Shown piece by piece: positions 1 to 8,129 of a stretch of 64,000 bases of DNA. The notes below the pieces were generated by a model. That model worked only from the letters and a program-made list of their open reading frames with translations, searched no databases and was not told the DNA's origin. The first letter of the stretch is position 1; every line of letters begins with the position of its first letter. The stretch lies in the NCBI GenBank assembly GCA_902789225.1, contig CADANC010000002.1:124001-188000 (forward strand), read 5' to 3'. The translations under genes were made by a program, and so were the position numbers. The DNA comes from an uncultured Erysipelotrichaceae bacterium. Its GTDB lineage: Bacteria; Bacillota_I; Bacilli_A; RF39; UBA660.

Positions 1-225
1 TGTATAATTTTCTCTTTTATTATATGAAAACTCAATAATAATATCTGTAACATAATTATTCTTTACAACCATATTATATTTTGTATCAAAATTACCTTCT
101 TTTCCTTCACAAATAAAATTTCCGTTTTTTTCATCAAAATATAATATACCCACTATTTCAATGATTGATAATATTATTATAAGTAATACTATTGTTTTTA
201 TTAAATTTTTTCTTTTCTTTTTAAT
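1..225 (-). CDS. N-terminal part of a small membrane-anchored protein (runs off the left edge)
   Basis: Only the first 75 codons are in the window. The reading frame begins with a Lys/Arg-rich stretch, then a hydrophobic anchor (about residues 7-30: IVLLIIILSIIEIVGILYF), then a polar part beginning DEKNGNFICEGKEG. No ATG, GTG or TTG lies in this frame before the anchor, and two in-frame stops (positions 246-241) close it upstream. A good Shine-Dalgarno GGGAG (237-233) sits 7 bases before an ATT codon (225-223), so ATT is the apparent start. The gene follows the prenyl synthase by 18 bases on the same strand. Family not recognised; a DUF1307-like lipoprotein is one possibility but is a guess. 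Confidence 0.55.
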   Translation of the reverse strand, partial: MKKKRKNLIKTIVLLIIILSIIEIVGILYFDEKNGNFICEGKEGNFDTKYNMVVKNNYVTDIIIEFSYNKRENYT

Positions 226-243
226 AGTATCACTCCCTTTTTA

Positions 244-1260
244 TTATTTTTCTCTATTTTCTAAATAATCAACTAACTCCATTAAAATCTCTTTTGAATT
301 ATTATCTAAATCTATATCTCTTAATTCTTCTTTTGCTTCTTTGAATAATTCTTTCATTTTTAATTTAGCTTTTTCTAATGATTTAGTTTCTTCAAATAAT
401 ATCTTTACTTCTTCATTTTTATTCTTTTTACCATAGTTTTTCTTTAAATTTTCTTTGTCTTTTTCTTTTGCGTAAGAATATAATAATGTTTGTTTATATT
501 CTTCTATATCAGTTGTAGTTTTTCCTATATTGCTACCATATATACCTAGTATATCATCTTTTATTTGAAATGCGATACCTATTTTAATTAGTGGTTTATT
601 TATTTCATCTTTTATCATATTTCCTAATAATAAACCCAATCTATATGGACCTAATATAGAGTACCAAGCTGTTTTTAATTCAGCTATATTTAGTATTTCT
701 TTTTCTAATTCTTCAACATCATAAAATTCTTCTTGAAAAGGAATCATTATATCTAACATTTCACCTTTATATGTATTTTGTGATATATGAATAAATTCAT
801 CTAATAGATCTTTATTATTATATTTATTAATTATCTTAATACATTCATATAATCCATAATCTCCAATACATAGTGCCATTGAATTTGAAACATTATTCAA
901 TTTATGATTGAAATTATCAGTATTATCATCTTTTTTATATTCTTCTTTGTATTTTTCATGAATAGTAATTTTATCTCTTCTAAGAGATGATTCGTCTATT
1001 ATGTCATCATGGATAAGAATTGATGTTTCAAATAATTCATATGCCATTGCTAGATCTAGATATTTATCATCATTATTTCCTGATGCCATATATCCCATTC
1101 TAATTAGTGTTCCTCTGATGCATTTTCCTCCGCTATTCATTCTAAGTAATTCATTTAACGCTTCTTTTAAAAATGGGGATTTTTCTTCATTTTTATAATA
1201 TTGTTGGAATCTGTTTTTAACTTTTTCTCTTGTATCATTTATTAACTCTTTAAAATTCAT
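244..1260 (-). CDS. Polyprenyl diphosphate synthase (trans-isoprenyl chain elongation)
   Basis: This 338-residue protein matches the all-trans polyprenyl synthase family, which condenses isopentenyl diphosphate onto an allylic diphosphate to make lipid or quinone side-chain precursors. The GGKCIRG motif (about 44-50) precedes the first Asp-rich motif DDIID (about 85-89) followed by SSLRR. The second Asp-rich motif is QIKDDILGI (about 232-240), where the last Asp is replaced by Gly, a form I recall from other Firmicutes synthases. Start ATG at 1260 follows an AGAGGT Shine-Dalgarno. Chain length and end use (farnesyl, geranylgeranyl or longer) cannot be read from sequence. It lies between the ABC exporter terminator and the small membrane protein at the window edge. 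Confidence 0.88.
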   Translation of the reverse strand: MNFKELINDTREKVKNRFQQYYKNEEKSPFLKEALNELLRMNSGGKCIRGTLIRMGYMASGNNDDKYLDLAMAYELFETSILIHDDIIDESSLRRDKITIHEKYKEEYKKDDNTDNFNHKLNNVSNSMALCIGDYGLYECIKIINKYNNKDLLDEFIHISQNTYKGEMLDIMIPFQEEFYDVEELEKEILNIAELKTAWYSILGPYRLGLLLGNMIKDEINKPLIKIGIAFQIKDDILGIYGSNIGKTTTDIEEYKQTLLYSYAKEKDKENLKKNYGKKNKNEEVKILFEETKSLEKAKLKMKELFKEAKEELRDIDLDNNSKEILMELVDYLENREK

Positions 1261-1291
1261 AATTGTACCTCTATTTCATTATAACATAAGA

Positions 1292-1312
1292 AAAAGACCT
1301 TTGAGGTCTTTT
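1292..1312 (-). terminator. Intrinsic terminator of the fused ABC transporter gene
   Basis: Inverted repeat AAAAGACCT (1292-1300) / AGGTCTTTT (1304-1312) with a 3-base loop. Read leftward it is followed by a T-rich tail. It overlaps the stop codon of the ABC gene. Confidence 0.75.
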
Positions 1313-3896
1313 ATTCACTTCTTAGAGCAACAGCTGGATCTTGACGAGAGGCTACTCTAGATGGTATTAATCCTGCCATTAGGGTTAAAATTATACTTAG
1401 TATTATTAATCCTATGCCTCCGGCAATTGGCAATAAACATAAATTAGATACATCAAGTTGTTTTTCCCCAAATATGTTGATAGGTATTGATATAAGTAGA
1501 GTTATTACTATTCCGAATATTCCTGCTACAAATCCTTCTATTATAGTTTCTGCATTGAATACTCTTGAAACATCTTTTTTAGATGCTCCAATAGAACGAA
1601 GTATACCAATTTCTTTTGTTCTTTCTAGTACACTAATATATGTTATTATAGCAATCATTATTGATGATACTACCAAAGATATAGATACAAAAGCTATTAG
1701 TACATAACTAATAATATTAACTACTCTTGAAATTGAAGACATCATTATTCCTACAACATCTGTATAATTGATAACATTTTCTTCTTTATCTTTTGCCTTC
1801 TGCTTGTTATTGTAGTTTTCTATTTCATCAATTATTAATTCTTTTGAATCAAAATCCTTAGGATAAATATTAATTAAGAATGGATCCTCTAGATCTACTG
1901 CTCCTAGTTTTATTAGATTATTTTCATAACTAGATTCACTATTTTCTTTATATGCTTCTATTAATTTTGTCATTTCTTCTGTTGATAGCATAGCCAGATT
2001 TCTTTGTTCTTCTATAGATAAAGATGTCATATCAAATTCTTCATCTATACCTTTTGGAAATTCCATTCCAGTTAAAATATTTATTTTTTCATTTGCTTTT
2101 TGCTCTTTAACAATTTCTGATTCATTGGATTTATTAATTACATATTTTGTTAGGCTATTAGTATATCCTATTCCTCCAGTAGTTGTTGCGATAGAATCTT
2201 TGCTTTGTTTAATTATTCCAACTATTTTTATTGTTTCTGCATTATCCACTAAATTCTTCATATATTCTTTATCTTCTGATTTATCTAACCAAATATTATT
2301 TTGTTTTTTATAATAATCACTATTTAATACTAATTTAAATTCTATGTTTAATAAATCATCATAATTATATGAAGTAATTTTTTCTTTAGGTAGTTTTTCA
2401 CCATTTACTATTTTATTCCATCTTTCTTTTATTGTTTTTTGATCTTTTATTCCTATAGAATAAAGTGCATAATCACTTACATTTCCACCTTTGTCAACCA
2501 TTATAACTACTTCATTATATTCTTTTGGCCATTTTCCTGCTACTAAATCGTATTGTTTATGAAGCAATTCTTCATTTGTAAATAATTCTTGCCATACATT
2601 AGTTCCTGTCATCATAGATGAAAAACCTGACATATCTACAGTGTTTATATTATCTATAACTGTACTTGGATTAACTCTTTTTACTCCATCAGTTGTATCA
2701 CTTTCATAAATATTTAGATTTATATTATATGAATATTGAATATCATTACTATTACTTGCTATTTTATTATTATCTTTTTCTAGATATTTTTTTAATTCTT
2801 TTAAATTATTACTAGTTGCTTTTTCTGATAACGTAGTCATCATATCATCCATAACATTTGATGAATATATTTTATTAGAATCTCTTTTTTCTTCATCATT
2901 TTTCCTTTCACCCATCATTGTTTCTAGCATACTGTTAATATCAACAGATTCCTTTTCTATTGTTAATGGGTAAGATGATAGAGTATCTCTTTCAATTGTA
3001 TCTATATAATTTTGGATTCCATTTGATAAAGACATGATTAGAGCTATACCTATAATTCCTATAGATCCTGCAAAAGCTGTAAGGGCTGTTCTTCCTTTTT
3101 TTGTCATCAAATTACGAAAACTTAAAGATAAAGCTGTTGAAAATTTCATAAAAGTTTTCTTACTTGATACATTATAATTTGATTTTTCTAACTCTTCTTG
3201 AGTAGCATTATATGGATTTGAGTCATTAGTTATTTCTCCATCTAACAATTTTATTATTCTTGTTGAATACTTTATAGCAAGATCTGGATTATGAGTTACC
3301 ATTATGACTAATCTGTCTTTAGAAACCTTCTTTAATAAATCCATTATTTGAGTTGATGTTTCTGAATCTAAGGCTCCCGTAGGTTCATCTGCCAATAAAA
3401 TATCTGGATCACTTACTAAGGCTCTAGCTATTGCTACTCTTTGCATTTGTCCACCTGATAATTCAGATGGTTTTTTATTAATCTTTTCACTTAATCCAAC
3501 TATTTTTAATGCTTCTTTTGCTTTTCTTCTTCTTTCTTTTGCTTTCATACCTGCTAAAGTAAGTGCTAGTTCTACATTTTCTAGTACAGTTTGGTGTGAA
3601 ATTAAATTGTAACTTTGAAATACAAAACCAACTGAGTGATTGCGATATGTATCCCAGTCTCTATCAGTGTACTCTTTTGTAGATTTACCATTTATTATCA
3701 AATCACCAGATGTATATCTATCTAATCCACCAATGATATTTAATAAAGTCGTTTTTCCACATCCTGATGGACCTAATATAGAGACAAATTCATTGTCTCT
3801 AAAGTCTATTGATATACCTTTCAACGCATGAACGTGATCTGATGAATCTTTGCTATCAATTCCATAAGTCTTTCTTAGCTTATTTATTTGTAACAT
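1311..3896 (-). CDS. ABC exporter, ATPase fused to FtsX/MacB-type permease
   Basis: An 861-residue single-chain transporter. Residues 1-225 form a MacB/LolD-type ATPase: Walker A GPSGCGKTT (about 42-50), signature LSGGQ (146-150), Walker B ILLADEP (166-172), H-loop THNPD (about 201-205). A first membrane segment follows (about 271-291), then a large extracytoplasmic region of about 430 residues and three C-terminal membrane segments ending in an FtsX domain with the ERTKEIGILRSIGA coupling motif. By family this is a type VII (MacB-like) mechanotransmission system, which handles peptides, lipoproteins or cell-envelope signals rather than transporting across the bilayer core. The substrate is unknown. 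The start follows AGGGTGAT. Firmicutes usually encode ATPase and permease separately, so the fusion is notable. Confidence 0.9.
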   Translation of the reverse strand: MLQINKLRKTYGIDSKDSSDHVHALKGISIDFRDNEFVSILGPSGCGKTTLLNIIGGLDRYTSGDLIINGKSTKEYTDRDWDTYRNHSVGFVFQSYNLISHQTVLENVELALTLAGMKAKERRRKAKEALKIVGLSEKINKKPSELSGGQMQRVAIARALVSDPDILLADEPTGALDSETSTQIMDLLKKVSKDRLVIMVTHNPDLAIKYSTRIIKLLDGEITNDSNPYNATQEELEKSNYNVSSKKTFMKFSTALSLSFRNLMTKKGRTALTAFAGSIGIIGIALIMSLSNGIQNYIDTIERDTLSSYPLTIEKESVDINSMLETMMGERKNDEEKRDSNKIYSSNVMDDMMTTLSEKATSNNLKELKKYLEKDNNKIASNSNDIQYSYNINLNIYESDTTDGVKRVNPSTVIDNINTVDMSGFSSMMTGTNVWQELFTNEELLHKQYDLVAGKWPKEYNEVVIMVDKGGNVSDYALYSIGIKDQKTIKERWNKIVNGEKLPKEKITSYNYDDLLNIEFKLVLNSDYYKKQNNIWLDKSEDKEYMKNLVDNAETIKIVGIIKQSKDSIATTTGGIGYTNSLTKYVINKSNESEIVKEQKANEKINILTGMEFPKGIDEEFDMTSLSIEEQRNLAMLSTEEMTKLIEAYKENSESSYENNLIKLGAVDLEDPFLINIYPKDFDSKELIIDEIENYNNKQKAKDKEENVINYTDVVGIMMSSISRVVNIISYVLIAFVSISLVVSSIMIAIITYISVLERTKEIGILRSIGASKKDVSRVFNAETIIEGFVAGIFGIVITLLISIPINIFGEKQLDVSNLCLLPIAGGIGLIILSIILTLMAGLIPSRVASRQDPAVALRSE

Positions 3897-4012
3897 ACTA
3901 TCACCCTGTCTTTCATATATATTTTACTAAATTGTAATCTTTTTGTATACATTAATTATTGTTTGATTTAATTAATTGTAATATGTTATTCTTTAATTAG
4001 GATGTGATGTAT

Positions 4013-4273
4013 ATGAATTTTACTGATTTAAATAATAAACCAATGAATATAGAAGCAATTAAGATATTTAAAATTGATGAATTAGGAAAAGAATATATTA
4101 TTTATTCTATTATGGATAATGATGATTCTAATCCTGAAGGAGAACTATTATTTGGAGAAATATTAAGAGGCGATGATTCAATTCAAGTGTTAGGCATTCT
4201 TCCAGATGAAGAAGATATTGTAATTGCTTATTACAATGAGATAAAAGATCAATTAGGAGGTTCAAATGAATAA
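4013..4273 (+). CDS. Small acidic DUF1292-like protein
   Basis: About 86 residues, acidic and soluble. The pattern of a short beta-rich core (EYIIYSIMDND, GELLFGEIL, IQVLGILPDEED) ending in a helical tail (VIAYYNEIKDQL) resembles the DUF1292/YrzB family, whose function is unknown. ATG at 4013 is preferred over GTG 4004 and ATG 4007 because the extended Shine-Dalgarno AGGATGTGAT (3999-4008) would overlap the earlier codons. Its stop overlaps the next gene by 8 bases, so the two are probably translated together. It is divergent from the ABC exporter across a gap of about 110 bases. Confidence 0.6.
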   Translation: MNFTDLNNKPMNIEAIKIFKIDELGKEYIIYSIMDNDDSNPEGELLFGEILRGDDSIQVLGILPDEEDIVIAYYNEIKDQLGGSNE

Positions 4274-4637
4274 CGGGGATAGACAACCTTTAATTATAAA
4301 GGAAACTAAAGATACTATTAATAGAATTAAAAGTAGTAAAGTTGAAAGATTAGAGGTAGTTTCTAAAGTATTAGGTACTGCTACAATGGTAGCTGGAGTA
4401 ATTACAGCAATTGATTTAATTGTTCCAGATCCAGTATTTGGTCTTGATGAAGCTGCACTTACTGCTATAACTGCCCTTATTGGAACAGGTAAAGGGATTG
4501 TTGATAAACAAATAGCAAGTCTAAAAGAAAGTGATAATTATAGTTATGATCAAGATCAAGTTAATGATTTAGCTAAAAAAATAAAGGGTGTTCATGATGC
4601 ATTTAAAGCTTCTAAAGGAAATTCTTTTACAAAATAA
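4266..4637 (+). CDS. Unknown small protein with two hydrophobic helices
   Basis: A 123-residue protein I do not recognise. It has a charged N-terminus (about 1-32, KETKDTINRIKSSKVERLE), a hydrophobic stretch (about 33-55, VVSKVLGTATMVAGVITAIDLIV), a second weakly hydrophobic helix (about 63-76, AALTAITALIGTG) and a polar C-terminus rich in Lys, Asp and Ser. There is no signal peptidase site. A strong Shine-Dalgarno AGGAGG (4255-4260) precedes ATG 4266. The gene overlaps the DUF1292-like gene by 8 bases and ends at a strong terminator, so the two form a bicistron. A membrane or membrane-associated helper is plausible, but no function can be assigned. Confidence 0.6.
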   Translation: MNNGDRQPLIIKETKDTINRIKSSKVERLEVVSKVLGTATMVAGVITAIDLIVPDPVFGLDEAALTAITALIGTGKGIVDKQIASLKESDNYSYDQDQVNDLAKKIKGVHDAFKASKGNSFTK

Positions 4638-4664
4638 AAACTAACTAAAAAGTTAGTTTTTTTT
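4638..4664. terminator. Bidirectional terminator between convergent transcripts
   Basis: AAACTAACT (4638-4646), loop AAAA, AGTTAGTTT (4651-4659), then a T run. The complement also ends in T-rich sequence, so it can serve both the bicistron on the left and prs on the right. A second hairpin TCCACA/TGTGGA (4666-4682) lies just beyond, and its left arm is part of a perfect DnaA box (4663-4671). Confidence 0.75.
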
Positions 4665-4684
4665 ATCCACAAATTCTGTGGAAA

Positions 4685-5779
4685 TTATTTTTTCTTTTTA
4701 TTAATTAGTTTAACTATTTCTTCTTTTCCATCCATTAATGGAGAAGTAGATTCGTGATTATTTAATACATTTATTATTTTAGCAACAAACATTGAACAAT
4801 CTACACTATTAAACCATTTATTTTTAAAAGCTTGAGGGTCAGTATAAGTAAGATTTGTTGTATACAATTTATCAAATAATTTATTTTTATATGCTTTGTT
4901 AAATGATTCTAGTCCGCTAGTGAACATAGCAAATGTAGCAATTAAATATACTTTATTAGCACCTCTTCTTTTTAATTCTTCAGCTACTTCTAGCATTGAA
5001 CCTCCTGAAGCTATCATGTCATCAACTATAATTATATTTTTATCTTTAACATCTTTTCCTAGATATTCGTGTTGAACAACTGGATTTTTTCCATTAACTA
5101 CTTTAGTTAAATCCCTTCTTTTATAAAACATTCCTACATCTGTATTTAGCATATTAGCATAATAGATTGCTCTTTCCATAGCTCCAGTATCTGGACTAAC
5201 TACTAATAAATTTTCATAATCTAAATTTTCTTTTGTAACAAAGTCTTTTAAGATGATATGTGTAGGATAAAAGTTTTCAAATGAGAATACAGGAGTAGCA
5301 TTTTGAATATTTGGATCATGAACATCGAAAGTTATTATTACTTTTACTCCAAGGTTTTGTAATTCCTGTATAGCTAATGCACAATCAAGGGACTCTCTTC
5401 CTTTTCTTCTATGTTGTCTAGATTCATATAACAATGGCATTATTACTGTTATTCTTGAAGCCTGTCCTTTTATTGCTGAAACAACTCTTTTAATATCTTG
5501 GAAATGTTCATCTGGTCCCATATGGTTTTCATAACCATACATTTTATATTTAATACTATGATTACCTATATCTGAAATAATATAAACATCTTTATTTCTT
5601 ATAGTATCATTTATTATTATTTTACCTTCACCATTACTAAATCTGTCTTCTGTAATTGGTACTATATAAGATTTTGTATTTCCTCTTAGTCCCTGGATGT
5701 GATCGTCAATTTTTTTACCTAATTCTTTACAATTACTCATGATTATGATTCTTAATTCATCATTTGATAATACTAACAT
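4685..5779 (-). CDS. prs: Ribose-phosphate pyrophosphokinase (PRPP synthase), divergent long form
   Basis: Makes 5-phosphoribosyl 1-diphosphate from ribose 5-phosphate and ATP, feeding nucleotide, His, Trp and NAD synthesis. The PRPP-binding loop IIIVDDMIASGGSM is intact and the N-terminal phosphoribosyltransferase-like half contains DRFSNGEGKI. At 364 residues it is about 50 longer than the usual bacterial enzyme of about 315. The catalytic flexible loop region reads YESRQHRRKGRESLD instead of the common FGYARQDRK form, so it belongs to a divergent subfamily. Start ATG 5779 has a perfect AAGGAGGT Shine-Dalgarno. It is monocistronic, between a bidirectional terminator and a divergent promoter region. 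Confidence 0.88.
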   Translation of the reverse strand: MLVLSNDELRIIIMSNCKELGKKIDDHIQGLRGNTKSYIVPITEDRFSNGEGKIIINDTIRNKDVYIISDIGNHSIKYKMYGYENHMGPDEHFQDIKRVVSAIKGQASRITVIMPLLYESRQHRRKGRESLDCALAIQELQNLGVKVIITFDVHDPNIQNATPVFSFENFYPTHIILKDFVTKENLDYENLLVVSPDTGAMERAIYYANMLNTDVGMFYKRRDLTKVVNGKNPVVQHEYLGKDVKDKNIIIVDDMIASGGSMLEVAEELKRRGANKVYLIATFAMFTSGLESFNKAYKNKLFDKLYTTNLTYTDPQAFKNKWFNSVDCSMFVAKIINVLNNHESTSPLMDGKEEIVKLINKKKK

Positions 5780-5973
5780 ATAACCTCCTTAATAAAAGTT
5801 GTTTAACTACTATGAATAATCTACAAGATTATTATAACAATTTTATAACAATTTTTCTTTATTTTTTGTCTATTCTTTTCTTTTATTTTTTATTATAATT
5901 AATTATTATAGTTATTAATTATGTAACTTGAAAACAATTATTATTCTATATTATAATTATAAAGGTGTGAAAA

Positions 5974-6996
5974 ATGAAAGATAAGAAAAAACTGTTAATG
6001 AATTTTATTTTTTTCTCTCTTCTTTTTATAGGAACATATTATATTATATTTAAAGATCAAGATATTTATTCATTAGTAGAAAATTTAAAACATGTTAATT
6101 TAGTATATATTTTTATTGGTTTTATGCTTATGATTTGTTTTTATTTATTAGAAGCAATAAATGTTAAAAATATATTAAATTCTTTTGGTGAAAAGATTAC
6201 TTTGAAGCAAACTTTTAATTCAACTTTGATAGGAGCTTTCTTTAGTGCTATAACTCCTGCTTCTTCAGGTGGACAACCAATGCAAGTATATTATTTATCT
6301 AAAAAAGATGGAATTAAAGTATCTCATTCAACTTTAGCGTTACTAATACATTTATTAGGTCATCAATTTAGTATTGTTTCTATTGGAATAATATGTGCAG
6401 TACTAAATCCAATAATATTTGAAACAAAATTAATGTATTTATTTATAATTGGAACTTCATTTAATTTAATTGTTTTGCTTTTATACTTTGTACTTATATT
6501 TTCAAATAAAATTACAAACAAATTAGTTAATTTAGCTAGAAGAATAATAAAATTATTAAAACTAAATAACTATAAAGAAATTGATAAAAAAATAAATGAT
6601 GAGTTAAAGTTATTTCATGAAAGTTCTAAATATATAAAGAATCATAGAAAAGAATTCTTTAAAGCTATGTTTATAGCAATTCTTCAAGTCCTTTCTAATT
6701 ATAGTGTTGCTTACTTTGTCTATAGATCTTTTGGATTAAATGATTTTAGCTTCCTTTATATTATTTCATTACAAGCAATACTTTTTTGTACAGTTTCTTG
6801 CATTCCTTTACCAGGTTCAGTTGGAATTAGTGAAACAGTATTCTTAATTATCTATTCATTAATATATCCTGAAATGCTACTTCATAATGCATTGTTATTA
6901 CATAGAGGAGTTTCATTCTATATATTTGTATTAATTAACTTAATTGTTGTTTTAGTAAATAGCATTAAAATATCAAAAAGAGATTCTCATAAATGA
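5974..6996 (+). CDS. Flippase-like integral membrane protein (UPF0104 / MprF-N type)
   Basis: A 340-residue polytopic membrane protein with seven to eight hydrophobic segments and very few large loops. The motifs PASSGGQPMQVYYLSK (about 92-107) and PLPGSVGISETVF (about 276-288) are typical of the lysylphosphatidylglycerol-synthase transmembrane family (PF03706), related to the flippase half of MprF. There is no C-terminal synthase domain, so it probably moves a lipid or lipid-linked molecule rather than modifying one. Start ATG 5974 follows AAAGGTGTG. It stands alone, with a bidirectional terminator overlapping its end. Confidence 0.82.
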   Translation: MKDKKKLLMNFIFFSLLFIGTYYIIFKDQDIYSLVENLKHVNLVYIFIGFMLMICFYLLEAINVKNILNSFGEKITLKQTFNSTLIGAFFSAITPASSGGQPMQVYYLSKKDGIKVSHSTLALLIHLLGHQFSIVSIGIICAVLNPIIFETKLMYLFIIGTSFNLIVLLLYFVLIFSNKITNKLVNLARRIIKLLKLNNYKEIDKKINDELKLFHESSKYIKNHRKEFFKAMFIAILQVLSNYSVAYFVYRSFGLNDFSFLYIISLQAILFCTVSCIPLPGSVGISETVFLIIYSLIYPEMLLHNALLLHRGVSFYIFVLINLIVVLVNSIKISKRDSHK

Positions 6997-7005
6997 ATCT
7001 CTTTT
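6976..7005. terminator. Bidirectional terminator, flippase-like gene / GNAT gene
   Basis: AAAAGAGATTC (6976-6986) pairs with GAATCTCTTTT (6995-7005) around an 8-base loop, with T runs on both strands. It separates two convergent genes. Confidence 0.8.
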
Positions 7006-7602
7006 TTATTTATCATTATTATTTGTATATATGTATTGTTCATATTTATCTTTATAATTACATATTGTTTCATCAACATTAAACCAATATACATTTGTAA
7101 GAATTCCATCATATGGGTCAACTTCTGTTCTTTCTAATTTTCCACCTAATGCTTTTAAAGTTTTATCAGAAGCAATATTATCAACATCACAATCTAGCAT
7201 TACTTTTTCTAGTCCTAGTTTTTTAGCTTCTATCATGCCCAAATATAGATTTATTTTGTTATATCCTTTTCTTCGTTCTGTAGGTCTTATTCCATAACCT
7301 ATATGACCGCCAAACTTTAACATTTCTTCATTTAAATTCCATCTAACATTAATTGATCCTACTATTTTATTATCATTTTCTCTAATTAGTAAAAAAGTTT
7401 TACTTTGACATCTTTCTGAAAATCCTTTAATTTCCATATTCAAGCATCTTTCTAATGCTTCTTCAAATGTGTATCCTTCTAATATTTTATCTAATGATCC
7501 TGCCCCATTAATATCAGAATTATATTCAATAAATTCATTAATGAACTCTATTATTTCTTTTTTTCTTTCAATTGATGGTCTTTCTAAAAAAAATCTTTCC
7601 AT
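7006..7602 (-). CDS. GNAT family N-acetyltransferase
   Basis: A 198-residue GNAT protein that would transfer an acetyl group from acetyl-CoA to an unknown amine. The central strand SKTFLLIRENDNKIVGSINVRW leads to the acetyl-CoA pyrophosphate-binding region GYGIRPTERRKGYNKI (about 102-117), followed by MLDCDVDNIASDKTLKALGGK, the usual motif B region. The start has AAGGAAAATAAT upstream. It ends at the shared terminator with the flippase-like gene. The flavodoxin gene lies 17 bases upstream, so the two are probably co-transcribed. Confidence 0.85.
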   Translation of the reverse strand: MERFFLERPSIERKKEIIEFINEFIEYNSDINGAGSLDKILEGYTFEEALERCLNMEIKGFSERCQSKTFLLIRENDNKIVGSINVRWNLNEEMLKFGGHIGYGIRPTERRKGYNKINLYLGMIEAKKLGLEKVMLDCDVDNIASDKTLKALGGKLERTEVDPYDGILTNVYWFNVDETICNYKDKYEQYIYTNNNDK

Positions 7603-7619
7603 ATTATTTTCCTTATTCT

Positions 7620-8060
7620 TTATATTTTTAATTTCTTTAATTCTTCTTTATTTATTTTAGGTTCTTTTAAGATAATTGATTTTGCTCCATATAAATTTTT
7701 AACTTTTTCTATAGCATGATCTCCTTTTCCACTTGCACTATAAAAAACAAATGATAAATCTTTATCTTTTAAGTCTAGTAAGCTAAGTACACTATTAATA
7801 GGTGCACTTATCCTATCATTCCATATAGGAGAGCCAATTACTATTTTGTCATAATCAATTATACTCTTATTAAAATCTAATAATTTATCTTTCTTGTTAA
7901 ATGTTGCTTTATATCCTCCTGATAATATTAATAATATTTTATTATCTGGATATTTTTTACGAATTTTTACCTTTCTAATATCATATCCTTTTTCTTTTAA
8001 AGCTTCTGCTACAACATTACCATTATTTGTTAATGAAAAATATATAAAAAGTTTTTTCAT
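7620..8060 (-). CDS. Flavodoxin-fold protein
   Basis: A 146-residue flavodoxin-like protein. It begins with the strand and FMN phosphate-loop pattern KKLFIYFSLTNNGNVVAEAL (about 2-21). The middle part KIVIGSPIWNDRISAPINSVLSLL is the conserved flavodoxin segment in which an aromatic residue stacks on FMN. It probably carries electrons or acts as a small NAD(P)H quinone reductase-like protein; the partner is unknown. Good Shine-Dalgarno AAGGAGAC. It is first in a two-gene unit with the GNAT gene. Confidence 0.82.
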   Translation of the reverse strand: MKKLFIYFSLTNNGNVVAEALKEKGYDIRKVKIRKKYPDNKILLILSGGYKATFNKKDKLLDFNKSIIDYDKIVIGSPIWNDRISAPINSVLSLLDLKDKDLSFVFYSASGKGDHAIEKVKNLYGAKSIILKEPKINKEELKKLKI

Positions 8061-8092
8061 ATTACTTGTCTCCTTATTAATTATTATATCAA

Positions 8093-8113
8093 AAAAGACC
8101 TAATAGGTCTTTT
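8093..8113 (-). terminator. Intrinsic terminator after the NlpC/P60 gene
   Basis: AAAAGACCT (8093-8101) / AGGTCTTTT (8105-8113), 3-base loop. Leftward reading gives a run of six T. It ends the lipoprotein-NlpC/P60 transcript. Confidence 0.8.
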
Positions 8114-8129
8114 TATTTGTCTAAATAGA

